From: Defluviitaleaceae bacterium
Lineage (GTDB): Bacteria > Bacillota > Clostridia > Lachnospirales > WRAX01
Assembly (NCBI GenBank): GCA_009780485.1
Contig: WQZZ01000005.1
Coordinates: forward strand, 1-41,744
DNA: 41,744 nt
Direction: 5' to 3'
The translations under genes and the position numbers were made by a program. Below are positions 17,537 to 27,686 of the stretch, piece by piece. Below the pieces are notes generated by a model. The model was not told the DNA's origin. It saw only the letters and a program-made list of their open reading frames with translations, and did no database searches. Within the stretch, counting starts at the first letter, position 1. Each line of letters opens with the position of its first letter.

Positions 17537-18967
17537 TTACACTTTCAAATGCTCGCTCTCAGTGTTGTCATTCCAGTTTGCTAAGGTTGGAAGAACATAG
17601 TTTGCAAGAAATTCTTCGGTTTGCTGGGTTGCCCTACCCGTGTAATTAGCGGGGTCAAGTAGGCTCGTTAGATGTTCCAGTGTGGTGTCAAAGGTTGGGT
17701 CTGTAGCAATCCTCTCCAATAGGTCATTTTGCCCACCCTGCTCCTTTACATTTGCCGCCGCCGCCATAGAATGAACACGGATTGCCTCATGCAAATCTTG
17801 GCGGTTGCCCCCACGTTTAACCCCGTCCATCATAATGTTTTCTGTTGCCATAAAAGGCAACTCTGACATAATGCGGGCATGGATAATTTTAGGATAAACC
17901 ACTAAGCCACCCGCCACATTTATGTAGAGATTTAGCACGCCGTCCATTGCCAAAAATGATTCTGGCACTGCAATGCGTTTGTTGGCAGAATCGTCTAGCG
18001 TTCGCTCTAACCATTGTGCCGCCGCCGTGTGTGCGGTGTTCTGCCCCTGTGCGATAATATGACGACAAAGGGCATTCATCCGCTCGGCACGCATGGGGTT
18101 GCGTTTGTAAGCCATGGCAGACGAGCCGATTTGTGACTTTTCAAAAGGTTCTTCCATTTCTTTTAGATGAGCCAGCAAACGTAAGTCATTAGCAAATTTG
18201 CTGGCAGACTGGGCAACCTGCCCCAGCACATTAACAAAACGAGAATCGACTTTACGGCTATATGTCTGCCCGCTAACTGGATAAACGGCAGGAAAGTCAA
18301 ATTCCAATGCAATTATATCTTCCAGTTTTTTAACTTTGTCTGCATCACCGTCAAAAAGCTCCAAAAAACTAGCATGGGTGCCAGTAGTGCCTTTACTGCC
18401 TAAAAATTTAAGGTTGGACAGCACAAAGTTGATTTCTTCCAAATCCAAAAGTAGGTCGTGCATCCACAGGGTTGCACGCTTGCCCACGGTTGTCAACTGG
18501 GCAGGCTGAAAATGGGTAAAGCCAAGGGTTGGCAGGGATTTGTGCTTCTGTGTAAAGTCAGCTAAAACCGACAGAGTTTTTAGTATTTTGTTTTTTACCA
18601 AGCGTAAGGCTTCTCGTTGTATTATCAAGTCACCATTGTCTACAACATAGGCAGATGTTGCTCCGAGGTGGATAATAGCCGAAGCAGAAGTACACTGCTC
18701 TCCAAAAGCGTGTACGTGAGCCATCACATCATGCCTAACCTCTCGCTCAATTTCCGCTGAACGGTCAAAATTGATATTGTCAACAAATCGCTCCATTTCA
18801 GTAATCTGGGCTTCACTTATACTAAGTCCCAGTCGCCTTTGACCCTTCGCCAAAGCAACCCAAAGTTTACGCCAAGTCTGCACCCTGTTCTGCTCAGAAA
18901 ACAATCTTTGCATCTCTTTTCCTGCATACCTGCTTGACAAAGGCGAAATATAACCTGTTTTATCCAT
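17537..18967 (-). CDS. purB: Adenylosuccinate lyase
   Basis: HLGATSAYVVDN, GFTHFQPAQLTTVGKRA, QIGSSAMAYKRNPMRAERM signature. Confidence 0.97.
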   Translation of the reverse strand: MDKTGYISPLSSRYAGKEMQRLFSEQNRVQTWRKLWVALAKGQRRLGLSISEAQITEMERFVDNINFDRSAEIEREVRHDVMAHVHAFGEQCTSASAIIHLGATSAYVVDNGDLIIQREALRLVKNKILKTLSVLADFTQKHKSLPTLGFTHFQPAQLTTVGKRATLWMHDLLLDLEEINFVLSNLKFLGSKGTTGTHASFLELFDGDADKVKKLEDIIALEFDFPAVYPVSGQTYSRKVDSRFVNVLGQVAQSASKFANDLRLLAHLKEMEEPFEKSQIGSSAMAYKRNPMRAERMNALCRHIIAQGQNTAHTAAAQWLERTLDDSANKRIAVPESFLAMDGVLNLYINVAGGLVVYPKIIHARIMSELPFMATENIMMDGVKRGGNRQDLHEAIRVHSMAAAANVKEQGGQNDLLERIATDPTFDTTLEHLTSLLDPANYTGRATQQTEEFLANYVLPTLANWNDNTESEHLKV

Positions 18968-19039
18968 CGTATCTCCTCTTAATCAATATTATTTATATTG
19001 ACGATAGTCGTTTGAAATTTTGCGGTATCGCCTGTATGA

Positions 19040-19066
19040 CTGGGACGGGCAATGCCCGCCCCTACC
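19040..19066. repeat. REP-like GC-rich intergenic palindrome
   Basis: ctgggacgggcaatgcccgcccctac in an otherwise AT-rich purF-purB gap. Confidence 0.5.
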
Positions 19067-19080
19067 AGAGATACAACTCA

Positions 19081-20475
19081 TTATGGGCGGGTGTTAGGTG
19101 GATATTCTCCCGAAAAACAAGCATGACAAAAGCCAATATCCTTTGCATCGGGTATAATGCTGGCAAGGTCGTTTATATCTAGGTGTGCTAAGCTATCAGC
19201 ACCGATAATTTTGCAAATATCATCCTCTGTGTTGCCATGGCTAATAAGCTGGATAGAATCTGGCACATCTGTCCCAAAATAGCAGGGATGACGAAATGCA
19301 GGGCTGGACATACGCAAATGCACCTCTTTAACACCAATTTCCCGCAACATTTTAATGATAATGCTGTTTGTTGTCCCCCTAACCATGCTGTCATCCACAA
19401 GCACCACTCGCTTGCCCTCTAAATATTTACGCAATGGGTTCAGTTTTAAGCGTACGGCAGCTTCACGGCTCATTTGGTCGGGACGTATAAATGTTCTGCC
19501 AGCGTATCGGTTCTTTCCAAAACCCTCCTCATAAGGTATACCCGACTCCTCCGAATATCCCATAGCCGCAGGGATACCAGAATCTGGCACACCAATAACA
19601 ATATCGGCTTCCACAGGTTTAACCTTGGCAAGCAATCGCCCGCTTAACCTACGAGCGTCGTTCACCAGCTGACCATGAATTGTAGAATCTGGTCTTGCAA
19701 AGTAAATATACTCAAAAATACAAAGGCTACTTTTAGTTTTATCACAATTTTCAGTATTGGAGTGCAAAACACCATCTTTTACTACGATAACCTCACCAGG
19801 CAACACTTCACGCACAAACTTAGCGTCAACAGCATCCAAAGCACAAGTTTCAGAAGCAAACACCAGAGAACCATCCGCACATTCCCCATAACATAGAGGC
19901 CTAAAACCGTTAGGGTCACGTGCCACAATCATCTTGCTTGGGGACATAATAACTAGAGAATACGCCCCTTTTAATATTGACATGACCTTTGCCACGGCTG
20001 CTTCCACAGACCCAGATGCAAGTCTGTTGCGTGCAATGGCGTATGCAATAATCTCCGTATCTGTGTTTGAACGATAGATTGCCCCTTCAAGCTGATATTC
20101 TTCACGAAGTTTGTCGGCATTGGTTATATTGCCGTTATGACTAATCGCCAACTGTCCCTTGGCATAATTTACCACCAATGGCTGCGCACTATTTTTATCG
20201 GTGCGGTTGCCCGCTGTAGAATAACGGCAATGGGCAATCGCCATAACCCCTTCTAATCCATTAATGATTTTATCGTCAAAAACCTCCTCAACCAGCCCAA
20301 CGTCTTTATAAAAATAAATTTCCCTGTCGGAATTAACAGCAATACCGCAAGCTTCCTGCCCACGGTGTTGCAAAGCCATTAGTCCCAAATAAGCCTTGGT
20401 AGCCAACTGGTTGCCTGTCGCATTTTGATTGTAAATCCCAAAAACACCACATTCTTCACGAATATCATCAAACAT
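19081..20475 (-). CDS. purF: Amidophosphoribosyltransferase
   Basis: MFDDIREECGVFGIY (propeptide then catalytic Cys), GHCRYSTAG-type AHCRYSTAGNRTDKNSAQP, VVLVDDSMVRGTTNSIIIKMLREIGVKEVH. Confidence 0.97.
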   Translation of the reverse strand: MFDDIREECGVFGIYNQNATGNQLATKAYLGLMALQHRGQEACGIAVNSDREIYFYKDVGLVEEVFDDKIINGLEGVMAIAHCRYSTAGNRTDKNSAQPLVVNYAKGQLAISHNGNITNADKLREEYQLEGAIYRSNTDTEIIAYAIARNRLASGSVEAAVAKVMSILKGAYSLVIMSPSKMIVARDPNGFRPLCYGECADGSLVFASETCALDAVDAKFVREVLPGEVIVVKDGVLHSNTENCDKTKSSLCIFEYIYFARPDSTIHGQLVNDARRLSGRLLAKVKPVEADIVIGVPDSGIPAAMGYSEESGIPYEEGFGKNRYAGRTFIRPDQMSREAAVRLKLNPLRKYLEGKRVVLVDDSMVRGTTNSIIIKMLREIGVKEVHLRMSSPAFRHPCYFGTDVPDSIQLISHGNTEDDICKIIGADSLAHLDINDLASIIPDAKDIGFCHACFSGEYPPNTRP

Positions 20476-20619
20476 TTTTATGTCCCCAACTTTCTTCAGT
20501 ATGTTTTGTTATAAGTCTATCAGATAATTTGTCGCTTGTCAAATTATCTTGGCGAAGGATTTTATAAACCTTGTTTATTAGGGTCGGCATTTTCATATGC
20601 AAAAATTCTTGAAATATTC

Positions 20620-20648
20620 TTGAAAAATTTATCCAGTTGTGGTATAAT
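20620..20648 (+). promoter_or_regulatory. Sigma-A promoter for rsmH
   Basis: TTGAAA-17 nt-TATAAT. Confidence 0.7.
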
Positions 20649-20673
20649 TCTTTGGCGAGGAGATTGGCTGATT

Positions 20674-21609
20674 ATGGAGATGGTTCACAAATCTGTTTTG
20701 TTGGCGGAAACGCTGGATTATTTGAATATTCGCACGGATGGAGTGTATATAGATGCCACTTTGGGTGGTGGGGGTCACTCATCTGAAATTGCTAAAAAAC
20801 TGGGAAGTGGGCTTCTGGTTGGTGTTGACCAAGACGACTTTGCCATACAGCAAGCGTCGGCGGTTTTATCGAAATTAGATAAAAACACCAAAATCGTTCG
20901 TGCAAACTTTTCAGAAATTGACAAAATTGTGTCTGAGGCACAAATTTCCAGTGCTGACGGTGTTTTGATGGATTTAGGTGTGTCATCCTTCCAATTAGAC
21001 GATGCAACTCGTGGATTTTCCTATATGCACGATGCTCCGCTAGATATGCGGATGAACCAAAACCACCAAATGTCCGCATGCGATGTGGTAAATTCCTATA
21101 GCGAAGATGAATTACGTAATATTTTCCTTAGTTATGGTGAGGAAAAGTGGTCGGCTCGCATCGCAAAATTTATTATTTCTCAGCGTGAAAAAGAGTCGAT
21201 AAAAACAACCTTTCAACTTGTCGGCGTCATCAAAGCAGCGATACCAAAATCTGCTCGCAAGGACGGTCCGCACCCTGCAAAGCGTGTGTTTCAAGCAATT
21301 CGTATTGAGGTTAATGGCGAGCTGGCAATTTTAGAAAAGTCAATCGAAAATTTTGTAAATATTTTGTCGCCTAATGGCAGAATTTGCATAATAACTTTCC
21401 ATTCGCTGGAAGACAGAATTGTTAAAAATGTTTTCGCACGACTGCAAAATCCCTGCACCTGCCCACGAGAATTTCCGATTTGCGTGTGTGGCAAAACACA
21501 AACAGTAAAAATAATTACAAAAAAACCTATTGCCCCCAGCGAAAATGAGCTTACAGAAAACCCACGTGCCAGAAGTGCAAAATTGCGGGTGGCAGAAAAA
21601 ATAGACTAA
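20674..21609 (+). CDS. rsmH: 16S rRNA (cytosine1402-N4)-methyltransferase
   Basis: [60 protein letters not shown] gaggaga before ATG at 20674 (track start 20536 is too far upstream). Confidence 0.95.
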   Translation: MEMVHKSVLLAETLDYLNIRTDGVYIDATLGGGGHSSEIAKKLGSGLLVGVDQDDFAIQQASAVLSKLDKNTKIVRANFSEIDKIVSEAQISSADGVLMDLGVSSFQLDDATRGFSYMHDAPLDMRMNQNHQMSACDVVNSYSEDELRNIFLSYGEEKWSARIAKFIISQREKESIKTTFQLVGVIKAAIPKSARKDGPHPAKRVFQAIRIEVNGELAILEKSIENFVNILSPNGRICIITFHSLEDRIVKNVFARLQNPCTCPREFPICVCGKTQTVKIITKKPIAPSENELTENPRARSAKLRVAEKID

Positions 21610-21627
21610 AATTTCGGAGGTTTACCC

Positions 21628-22152
21628 ATGGATAGAAATAGTTTGACAAGAGGTCAAAACCCTTATTATTCATCAGGTTCCACAGCAAGACAAGTCGCCC
21701 ATGAGGAGGTTTTTCAACCACGCCCCAATAGGGTAAGGGTAACCAGAAAAAGGGTAAAGGCAAAATTTGCCGAAGATATCCAAGTACGTCACCTTCACGC
21801 CCTTGGATATTACGCTATTTTTACGGTTTTTCTAGGTTGTGTGGCTGGGGTTTTTGCAATTAGTATCCAGTTGCAAAGCAGTCAAGTTCAGTTGGAAAGT
21901 GCAACCAGTCGCCTTTCAGCACTAACAGTAAGTAATGCTGCACGTGAAAGTGAAATTCACGCCAACTTAGACTTGACCGCCATTGAATATATAGCAATAA
22001 ATCAACTAGGCATGATGCCACCAGAAGACTTTCAAAGGGTGGTTGTGGTCGCCCCTCCTCAAGCTGTTGTGGTAAATTACGATTCGTCAGAAATTGCAAC
22101 AAGCAGATTTTCTTTTACTGATTTTTGGCGTACGATTGTAGGTAATGATTAA
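21628..22152 (+). CDS. ftsL: FtsL-like cell division protein
   Basis: Single TM plus coiled-coil region, located between rsmH and the division PBP. Confidence 0.65.
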   Translation: MDRNSLTRGQNPYYSSGSTARQVAHEEVFQPRPNRVRVTRKRVKAKFAEDIQVRHLHALGYYAIFTVFLGCVAGVFAISIQLQSSQVQLESATSRLSALTVSNAARESEIHANLDLTAIEYIAINQLGMMPPEDFQRVVVVAPPQAVVVNYDSSEIATSRFSFTDFWRTIVGND

Positions 22153-24518
22153 TGGACAACCTTGATAAAAACCGCCAAAACGCCATCCGAGACCACCGTG
22201 TAAAACAGCACAGACAAAAGCAAGCGACCGCCAACGTGAAACAACAGCGTGCCACACGTTGGCAAAGTAAAAAAATACCTATTTTGGTTATATCTTTTCT
22301 CATACTTACGGGACTTTTGGTGTGGCAAATCTTGTTTTGGCAGAACTTTGCAGGGGACGCCTATGCGGTGCGAGCCATGAATCAAGTGTTAACCCGCCAC
22401 GGTGTTGGCGACACCATAACCCACCCCAACCGTGGACGTATAACTGATAGAAATATGCAAAATTTAGCCGTTTCCTCTACAGCTTACAATATTTTTGTTG
22501 ACGTGAGGATGCTAGATTATCGTATGAATTGGGAGTATGACCGAGAGTTTTCCCAAGCCAATCAATACCGACGTTTTGTCACCTACGACAACAATCGTGC
22601 AATTTTTACAGGTTTTTTTGGTTGGACAGGTTCAGAATTTGATACTATGGTAGCAATTGACCCTCAAACTGGGAATTTAGTCAACAATACTCATTATTTT
22701 GTCATAGAACGCACCGTCCCTTTTTCTCGTCGAATTGAATTTGAAAATTGGCTTATCGAAAACGACTTGTTTACCAGAGATATACATTTCGAGCAACAAA
22801 CACAGCGTAGTTATATTCACAACCAGCTGGCAGCACCAATTATCGGTTTTCAGCGAGATTTGTGGTGGGGATTAGAGCATCAATACAACAACTTTTTGGC
22901 GGGATACGCTGGTCGTAACATGGCGATGTTCGGCACAGAAGGACATATTGTCACCGACCGTATATCCCCTATCCATGGTGCAAGTGTCGTAACCACCTTA
23001 GACCTGAATTTTCAGCGTTTTGCCGAGGATTTGGTTGTACGATGGGCAGAAATGGCACAGGCTGGACATGCCTCCGTTATCGTTATGGACCCCAACACAG
23101 GCGAGGTGCTGACAATGGCACAATATCCCAGTTTTGACCCCAATAATCCCGCCTGTATACAATCCCTAACCGCCAATAGCCAAACTCAATTTTTGTCATA
23201 TCTCGACCCAAGCTCTGACGAATTTATAAATCATTTATTTAGAATTTGGGCAAACTTTAATGTTAGCAACACCTTCGAGCCAGGCAGTATTTACAAACCC
23301 TTTACTGCCGCAAAAGCTCTTGAAGAAGGACTTATATATTCCAATCAAATGTTTTACTGTGGCGGTTTCGTTTATCGTGGTGGCTTTCGTATTCGTTGCT
23401 GGACATATCCACGTGGACAGGGACATCTTAATCTTACCCAAGCATTGGCGAATTCTTGTAATGTGGCACATATCGAAATTGCAGAAATATTGGGTCGCCA
23501 GTTATTCTGGCAATATCAGCGTGATTTTGGTTTTGGCGTAATTACTGGTATTGACTTGCCTGGAGAAAATCCTGGAATGGTGTTTACCCCCGCCGAACTT
23601 AATGTCACAGAACTTGCAACTTCATCATTTGGACAACGCTTCACATCCACCACCATTCAATCCATCGCCGCTTTTGCACCTTTGATAAATGGCGGTCATG
23701 TGGTGCGTCCCCATGTGGTTTCTCATGTTATTGATAGTGACAATGACGTGGTTTTTGTACAGAATGATACCATTCAACGTAGTGTGATTTCCCCAGAGGT
23801 GTCTGACTGGATGCGTCGTGCAATGGCAAACACCATAACAGACGGAACCGCTAGAAACGCCGCAATTAATGGGTTTACCCAAGGAGGTAAAACAGGTACA
23901 GCCGAGCAAGGCTTACAAGATGACCCCAACTTTTCTTGGTCTATTTCATATATCGGATATTTTCCTGTAGAAAACCCTCGATATTTAATTCAAGTGGTTG
24001 TGCATCAAGTTCCGCCTGCCGTCTATGAAGGTGGTTTCCGCTCCGTTGTTCCCATGTATAGGGAGATGATGCAGGAAATAATTCGCTTGCGTAACATCCA
24101 GCCCTGCGATGCTGTAGAGCTTACCGCCACCGCATATGATGCAATTGTAGAAAACTTCGTAGGAATGAACATACAAGCAGCATCACATATCCTAAGCGGT
24201 CCTGGACGTAGCTTTGATTTGATTAGTAGCGGAAATTTGATAGCTTCCCAATTCCCTCCAGCTGGGGTTCTTGTCCCTGCAGACACTCCTGTAATTCTTC
24301 ATCTGGAAAGCGACGGAAGTCAACCATTGGTCTTTGTCCCTGATTTAATAGGTCAGAATTTAGATTTTGCTAGGGAAGTTTTGCTTCAAAGTGGTTTTGT
24401 TGTACGAACCATTTATAAAGACCCAAACAATGAAAGCATCAATTTTACAGTACACAGTCAAATGGGAGCTGGGCTTATGTTTCCAGAAGGTACAACAATT
24501 TTACTAACTATACAATAA
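22152..24518 (+). CDS. Class B penicillin-binding protein (FtsI/SpoVD type) with C-terminal PASTA
   Basis: FEPGSIYKPFTA (SxxK), ANSCNVAHIEIA (SxN), GGKTGTAEQG (KTG), then VPDLIGQNLDFAREVLLQSGFVV PASTA. Confidence 0.92.
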   Translation: MDNLDKNRQNAIRDHRVKQHRQKQATANVKQQRATRWQSKKIPILVISFLILTGLLVWQILFWQNFAGDAYAVRAMNQVLTRHGVGDTITHPNRGRITDRNMQNLAVSSTAYNIFVDVRMLDYRMNWEYDREFSQANQYRRFVTYDNNRAIFTGFFGWTGSEFDTMVAIDPQTGNLVNNTHYFVIERTVPFSRRIEFENWLIENDLFTRDIHFEQQTQRSYIHNQLAAPIIGFQRDLWWGLEHQYNNFLAGYAGRNMAMFGTEGHIVTDRISPIHGASVVTTLDLNFQRFAEDLVVRWAEMAQAGHASVIVMDPNTGEVLTMAQYPSFDPNNPACIQSLTANSQTQFLSYLDPSSDEFINHLFRIWANFNVSNTFEPGSIYKPFTAAKALEEGLIYSNQMFYCGGFVYRGGFRIRCWTYPRGQGHLNLTQALANSCNVAHIEIAEILGRQLFWQYQRDFGFGVITGIDLPGENPGMVFTPAELNVTELATSSFGQRFTSTTIQSIAAFAPLINGGHVVRPHVVSHVIDSDNDVVFVQNDTIQRSVISPEVSDWMRRAMANTITDGTARNAAINGFTQGGKTGTAEQGLQDDPNFSWSISYIGYFPVENPRYLIQVVVHQVPPAVYEGGFRSVVPMYREMMQEIIRLRNIQPCDAVELTATAYDAIVENFVGMNIQAASHILSGPGRSFDLISSGNLIASQFPPAGVLVPADTPVILHLESDGSQPLVFVPDLIGQNLDFAREVLLQSGFVVRTIYKDPNNESINFTVHSQMGAGLMFPEGTTILLTIQ

Positions 24519-24607
24519 TACCATAACCTTGCTATTGCAAACACTGTCCTAATATGTTACAATCTGTTCATAATGCTTTACATAAAAGTGTTGAAAGGAG
24601 ATGTTCT

Positions 24608-25081
24608 GTGAAAGTTGAACTTGTAAACTCTTTCGTTCAAGGGGCGCAAGGTACTTTAACTACCATTTGCGGTGAAATTGATAAATTGGGCAAGGTTTTT
24701 ATGAAACAAGCCCCATTCCTTCCCAGTGACATTTCTATTGTTATCGGTGTTCACGGGGAGTTAAACGGTCACGTTATATATGCCATGGATGAAAAAAGCG
24801 GAATTTTGCTGGCTTCTAAACTTATGGCTGGATTTGAAGTCAATGGGCTTGATGATATGTCAAAAAGTGCCATTAAAGAAGTAGGTAATATGATTTCTGG
24901 AAATGCCGCAAATGCTCTATTTAACCATGGTTTCACTGTAGACATAACGCCCCCTACATATTTAGGGAAAGGTGATACTGGTGGCATGGATTTTTTAGAG
25001 AATGATAGCAAACTGCTTTGCATACCCATATTCTACCAAGGAGAGCAAATCTTTGAAGTAGATTTGCATTTTAAGGGATAA
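24608..25081 (+). CDS. CheX/CheC-type chemotaxis phosphatase-like protein
   Basis: KSAIKEVGNMISGNAANALFNHGFTVDITPPTYLGKG (E..N...G.A motif); aaaggag upstream of GTG at 24608. Confidence 0.8.
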   Translation: MKVELVNSFVQGAQGTLTTICGEIDKLGKVFMKQAPFLPSDISIVIGVHGELNGHVIYAMDEKSGILLASKLMAGFEVNGLDDMSKSAIKEVGNMISGNAANALFNHGFTVDITPPTYLGKGDTGGMDFLENDSKLLCIPIFYQGEQIFEVDLHFKG

Positions 25082-25629
25082 TGATACCATTTTCTGCTGT
25101 TTCTGCTGTATACAAAATTTTATATGCTTTCCCAAAATACTTTTTCCCCCAGCAAATGGCGGATTCTGTTATGGATATTGACTATAACAAGTTTTGGGAT
25201 GAAGGTATCAGGGGTTTAATTTTTGACATTGACAACACCCTTGCAACCTTCGACATAGCCTTGCCTGACGAAGCAACGGTGGCTTTTTTGCGTAGCTTGG
25301 AAGAAAAAGGATTTTCCATTTGCTTTTTATCCAACAATTCTAAAAGACGTGTAGAAATTTTTAGCGAAAGTTTGGGTTATCCCCATATTTGGCGAGCGCA
25401 AAAGCCACGACGTGTAAATTTGTACAAAGCCATCAAAATGCTTGGTTTAGACAAATCTCAAGTTGTTTTAATTGGAGACCAAATTTTCACAGATTGTTTG
25501 TCGGGCAACCGTGCTGGGGTGTACACGGTTTTAACTGCACCAATAAGCGTTAAAGACGAATGGCAAGTCAAACTTAAGCGACTGCCCGAAAAGTTTGTTT
25601 TGCGAGCCATCAGACGGGCAAAATTATGA
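25081..25629 (+). CDS. YqeG-family HAD IIIA phosphatase
   Basis: GLIFDIDNTLATFD, CFLSNNSKRRVEIF, ..KPRR.., LIGDQIFTDCLSGNRAG. Confidence 0.9.
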   Translation: MIPFSAVSAVYKILYAFPKYFFPQQMADSVMDIDYNKFWDEGIRGLIFDIDNTLATFDIALPDEATVAFLRSLEEKGFSICFLSNNSKRRVEIFSESLGYPHIWRAQKPRRVNLYKAIKMLGLDKSQVVLIGDQIFTDCLSGNRAGVYTVLTAPISVKDEWQVKLKRLPEKFVLRAIRRAKL

Positions 25630-26420
25630 TTATCACAGGAGCCACCCGAATGACAGGGCTTATAGGCAGTGACGTAACAAACAGCATGTCTCCCTTTATT
25701 CATAATTTTTTGTCAAAAAAAATTGGAAAAGATGCGGTTTACTCTGCTTTTAACGTAAGCACAAACCAACTAGAAAACGCGGTTAAAGGTGCATACGCAT
25801 TGGGTTTTGCTGGACTTAATGTGACATCACCACATAAAATTGCCGTAATGGAATATACCACCAGCCTTGACAAATCTGCACAAAAAGCATATGCCGTAAA
25901 TCTACTAAAATATACCGACCGTGGTTTTGTGGGGTACAACACCGACATTGACGGCATTTTATTGGCTTTAAGAGAACATCACAAAGTCCCAAGACCTAAA
26001 ACCGTCACCATTTTAGGGACGGGTGGTGCGTCCAACGCAGCGGTTATAGCCTTAAACGATGCAGATGTAACTGTGATAAGTCGCAAAGAAGCCGAGAGAG
26101 GTGCTTTGTGCAACATCAGCGGAGATTTGTTCATACAAGCCACATCAGGTACACCAGAAGAACTTTTACACCTTGCACCTCCGCATCTTCTAACCAACTT
26201 TACCACAATTTTTGATATGAATTATCCAAAACACAACCCATGGTTACAACAAGTTAAAACCCCAGAAAATAAAGTGTTTGACGGTCTTGCTATGCTGGTT
26301 TATCAAGCCATTAGGTCTTATGAAATCATCTGGCACAAAAACATTTCCTACGAGCTGGCACAAGAATTGCTTTATGAGATTATTGATAATGATAAGGAGA
26401 ATCGAAATGGACATTCGTAA
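25626..26420 (+). CDS. aroE: Shikimate dehydrogenase
   Basis: GLIGSDVTNSMSPFIHN, GFAGLNVTSPHKIAV, NTDIDGILLAL, ILGTGGASNAAV. Confidence 0.93.
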   Translation: MIITGATRMTGLIGSDVTNSMSPFIHNFLSKKIGKDAVYSAFNVSTNQLENAVKGAYALGFAGLNVTSPHKIAVMEYTTSLDKSAQKAYAVNLLKYTDRGFVGYNTDIDGILLALREHHKVPRPKTVTILGTGGASNAAVIALNDADVTVISRKEAERGALCNISGDLFIQATSGTPEELLHLAPPHLLTNFTTIFDMNYPKHNPWLQQVKTPENKVFDGLAMLVYQAIRSYEIIWHKNISYELAQELLYEIIDNDKENRNGHS

Positions 26421-26709
26421 AGAAGTTTTTGACAAAAATACCCTACAAATTCGCAACTATATGGAAGATTGTGTTATTGATTTGTTAGGACCTGTGCTGA
26501 GCAATCTAAGCTCTTGCCAATGTGAAAATTGTGCTTTAGACATTATGGCAATCGCCTTAAACAGCTTGCCAACTAAATATGTGGTAACAAAAAAGGGTGA
26601 GCTTTACACCAAATTATCAAGTCTACAAAACCAGTCTGATGTGGACATTATCACCGCCATAGCCAAAGCCAGCGTTATCGTGTCACGCAATCCTCGCCAC
26701 GATAGATGA
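26407..26709 (+). CDS. ComFB-like late competence protein
   Basis: N-terminal NYMEDCVIDLLGPVL.....CQCENCALDIMAIALNSLPTKYVVTKKGELYTKL. Confidence 0.8.
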   Translation: MDIRKEVFDKNTLQIRNYMEDCVIDLLGPVLSNLSSCQCENCALDIMAIALNSLPTKYVVTKKGELYTKLSSLQNQSDVDIITAIAKASVIVSRNPRHDR

Positions 26710-27197
26710 TAAAACCTAATATTGCATTAATCGGCCCAATGGGTGCTGGAAAAACGTCTGTTGGGCGTTTGCTTTCGGTTGCTCTAAACATGGGCTTTTT
26801 TGATTTGGATGTAGAGATTGAAGCCGACAAAGGCTCGACTATCACACAAATATTCCAAGACCACGGAGAAGCTTATTTTCGCAAGCTAGAGCATGAAATA
26901 TGCAAAAAAATCCCTGAAATGAAAGGGTTCATCGTCTCTACAGGTGGTGGAATTCTGATAAATCCTGCAAACCTTCCCCTTCTACAATCCACTTGCACCT
27001 TGGTTTACTTGACAGCGACCCCCCTCACCCTTCATCGAAGGCTGGAAGGCAACGACACCCGTCCCCTACTCCACAACCTAGAAAGCATATTACATATCCG
27101 TGAACCCCTGTATATGCAAGCCGCAAACCACACAATCCAAACCGATAAAAAAACCCCAGCCCAATGTGCTAGGGAAATTATTGATATTATTTTCTGA
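26706..27197 (+). CDS. aroK: Shikimate kinase
   Basis: IALIGPMGAGKTSVGRLLS, FDLDVEIE, GEAYFRKLEHE, VSTGGGIL. Confidence 0.93.
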   Translation: MIKPNIALIGPMGAGKTSVGRLLSVALNMGFFDLDVEIEADKGSTITQIFQDHGEAYFRKLEHEICKKIPEMKGFIVSTGGGILINPANLPLLQSTCTLVYLTATPLTLHRRLEGNDTRPLLHNLESILHIREPLYMQAANHTIQTDKKTPAQCAREIIDIIF

Positions 27198-27246
27198 GAA
27201 TTTCTAAAAACTACTTAACTTCGGGCTTACCTTAACTCAATCACCG

Positions 27247-27450
27247 CTAAAATATGCCTCGGTTTGACAATACAAACACCACAATCCCCACAACACCACT
27301 GACAAGAAGAATTGCTACCAAAACCCCAAGCCAATTAGGCATTGGTTTGGGTGGCGGCCCACCTGTCTTGGTTGGCATCCATTGCAAGCCTATCACAAAG
27401 CCCAACGCCAGCGTAAAAACCAACGCCAGCGGTACAAGCAAACCCCACAT
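27247..27450 (-). CDS. Small membrane protein, two TM segments (unknown)
   Basis: MWGLLVPLALVFTLALGFVIGLQW...NWLGVLVAILLVSGVVGIVVFVL; start overlaps the upstream stop (TAATG). Confidence 0.55.
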   Translation of the reverse strand: MWGLLVPLALVFTLALGFVIGLQWMPTKTGGPPPKPMPNWLGVLVAILLVSGVVGIVVFVLSNRGIF

Positions 27451-27629
27451 TATTCTGCGACCACGGCGTAAAAGCAACGCTTTGGCGAATCAACCACGCC
27501 ATCTTTCCGCAAAGCCTTGATTGCCTTATCCACATCAGTCCGCTCTAGCCCAGTTACTTCCATAATGCCCTTAGCATCCATCATCTCTCCTGAGTTTTGC
27601 AAAGCTTCCAAAACCTTATCTTTATCCAT
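27450..27629 (-). CDS. Small winged-helix-like DNA-binding protein
   Basis: DKVLEALQNSGEMMDAKGIMEVTGLERTDVDKAIKALRKDGVVDSPKRCFYAV; RBS GGAGG upstream of ATG at 27629. Confidence 0.7.
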   Translation of the reverse strand: MDKDKVLEALQNSGEMMDAKGIMEVTGLERTDVDKAIKALRKDGVVDSPKRCFYAVVAE

Positions 27630-27686
27630 TTTGATATTCCTCCTATTTTCATAAATCATTCATCATGGTAACGTGTTTCCAATTAA

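Noticed and set aside
20536-20673. N-terminal extension of rsmH in the ORF track
   Set aside because: A TTGAAA-17-TATAAT promoter lies inside it and a good RBS precedes ATG at 20674
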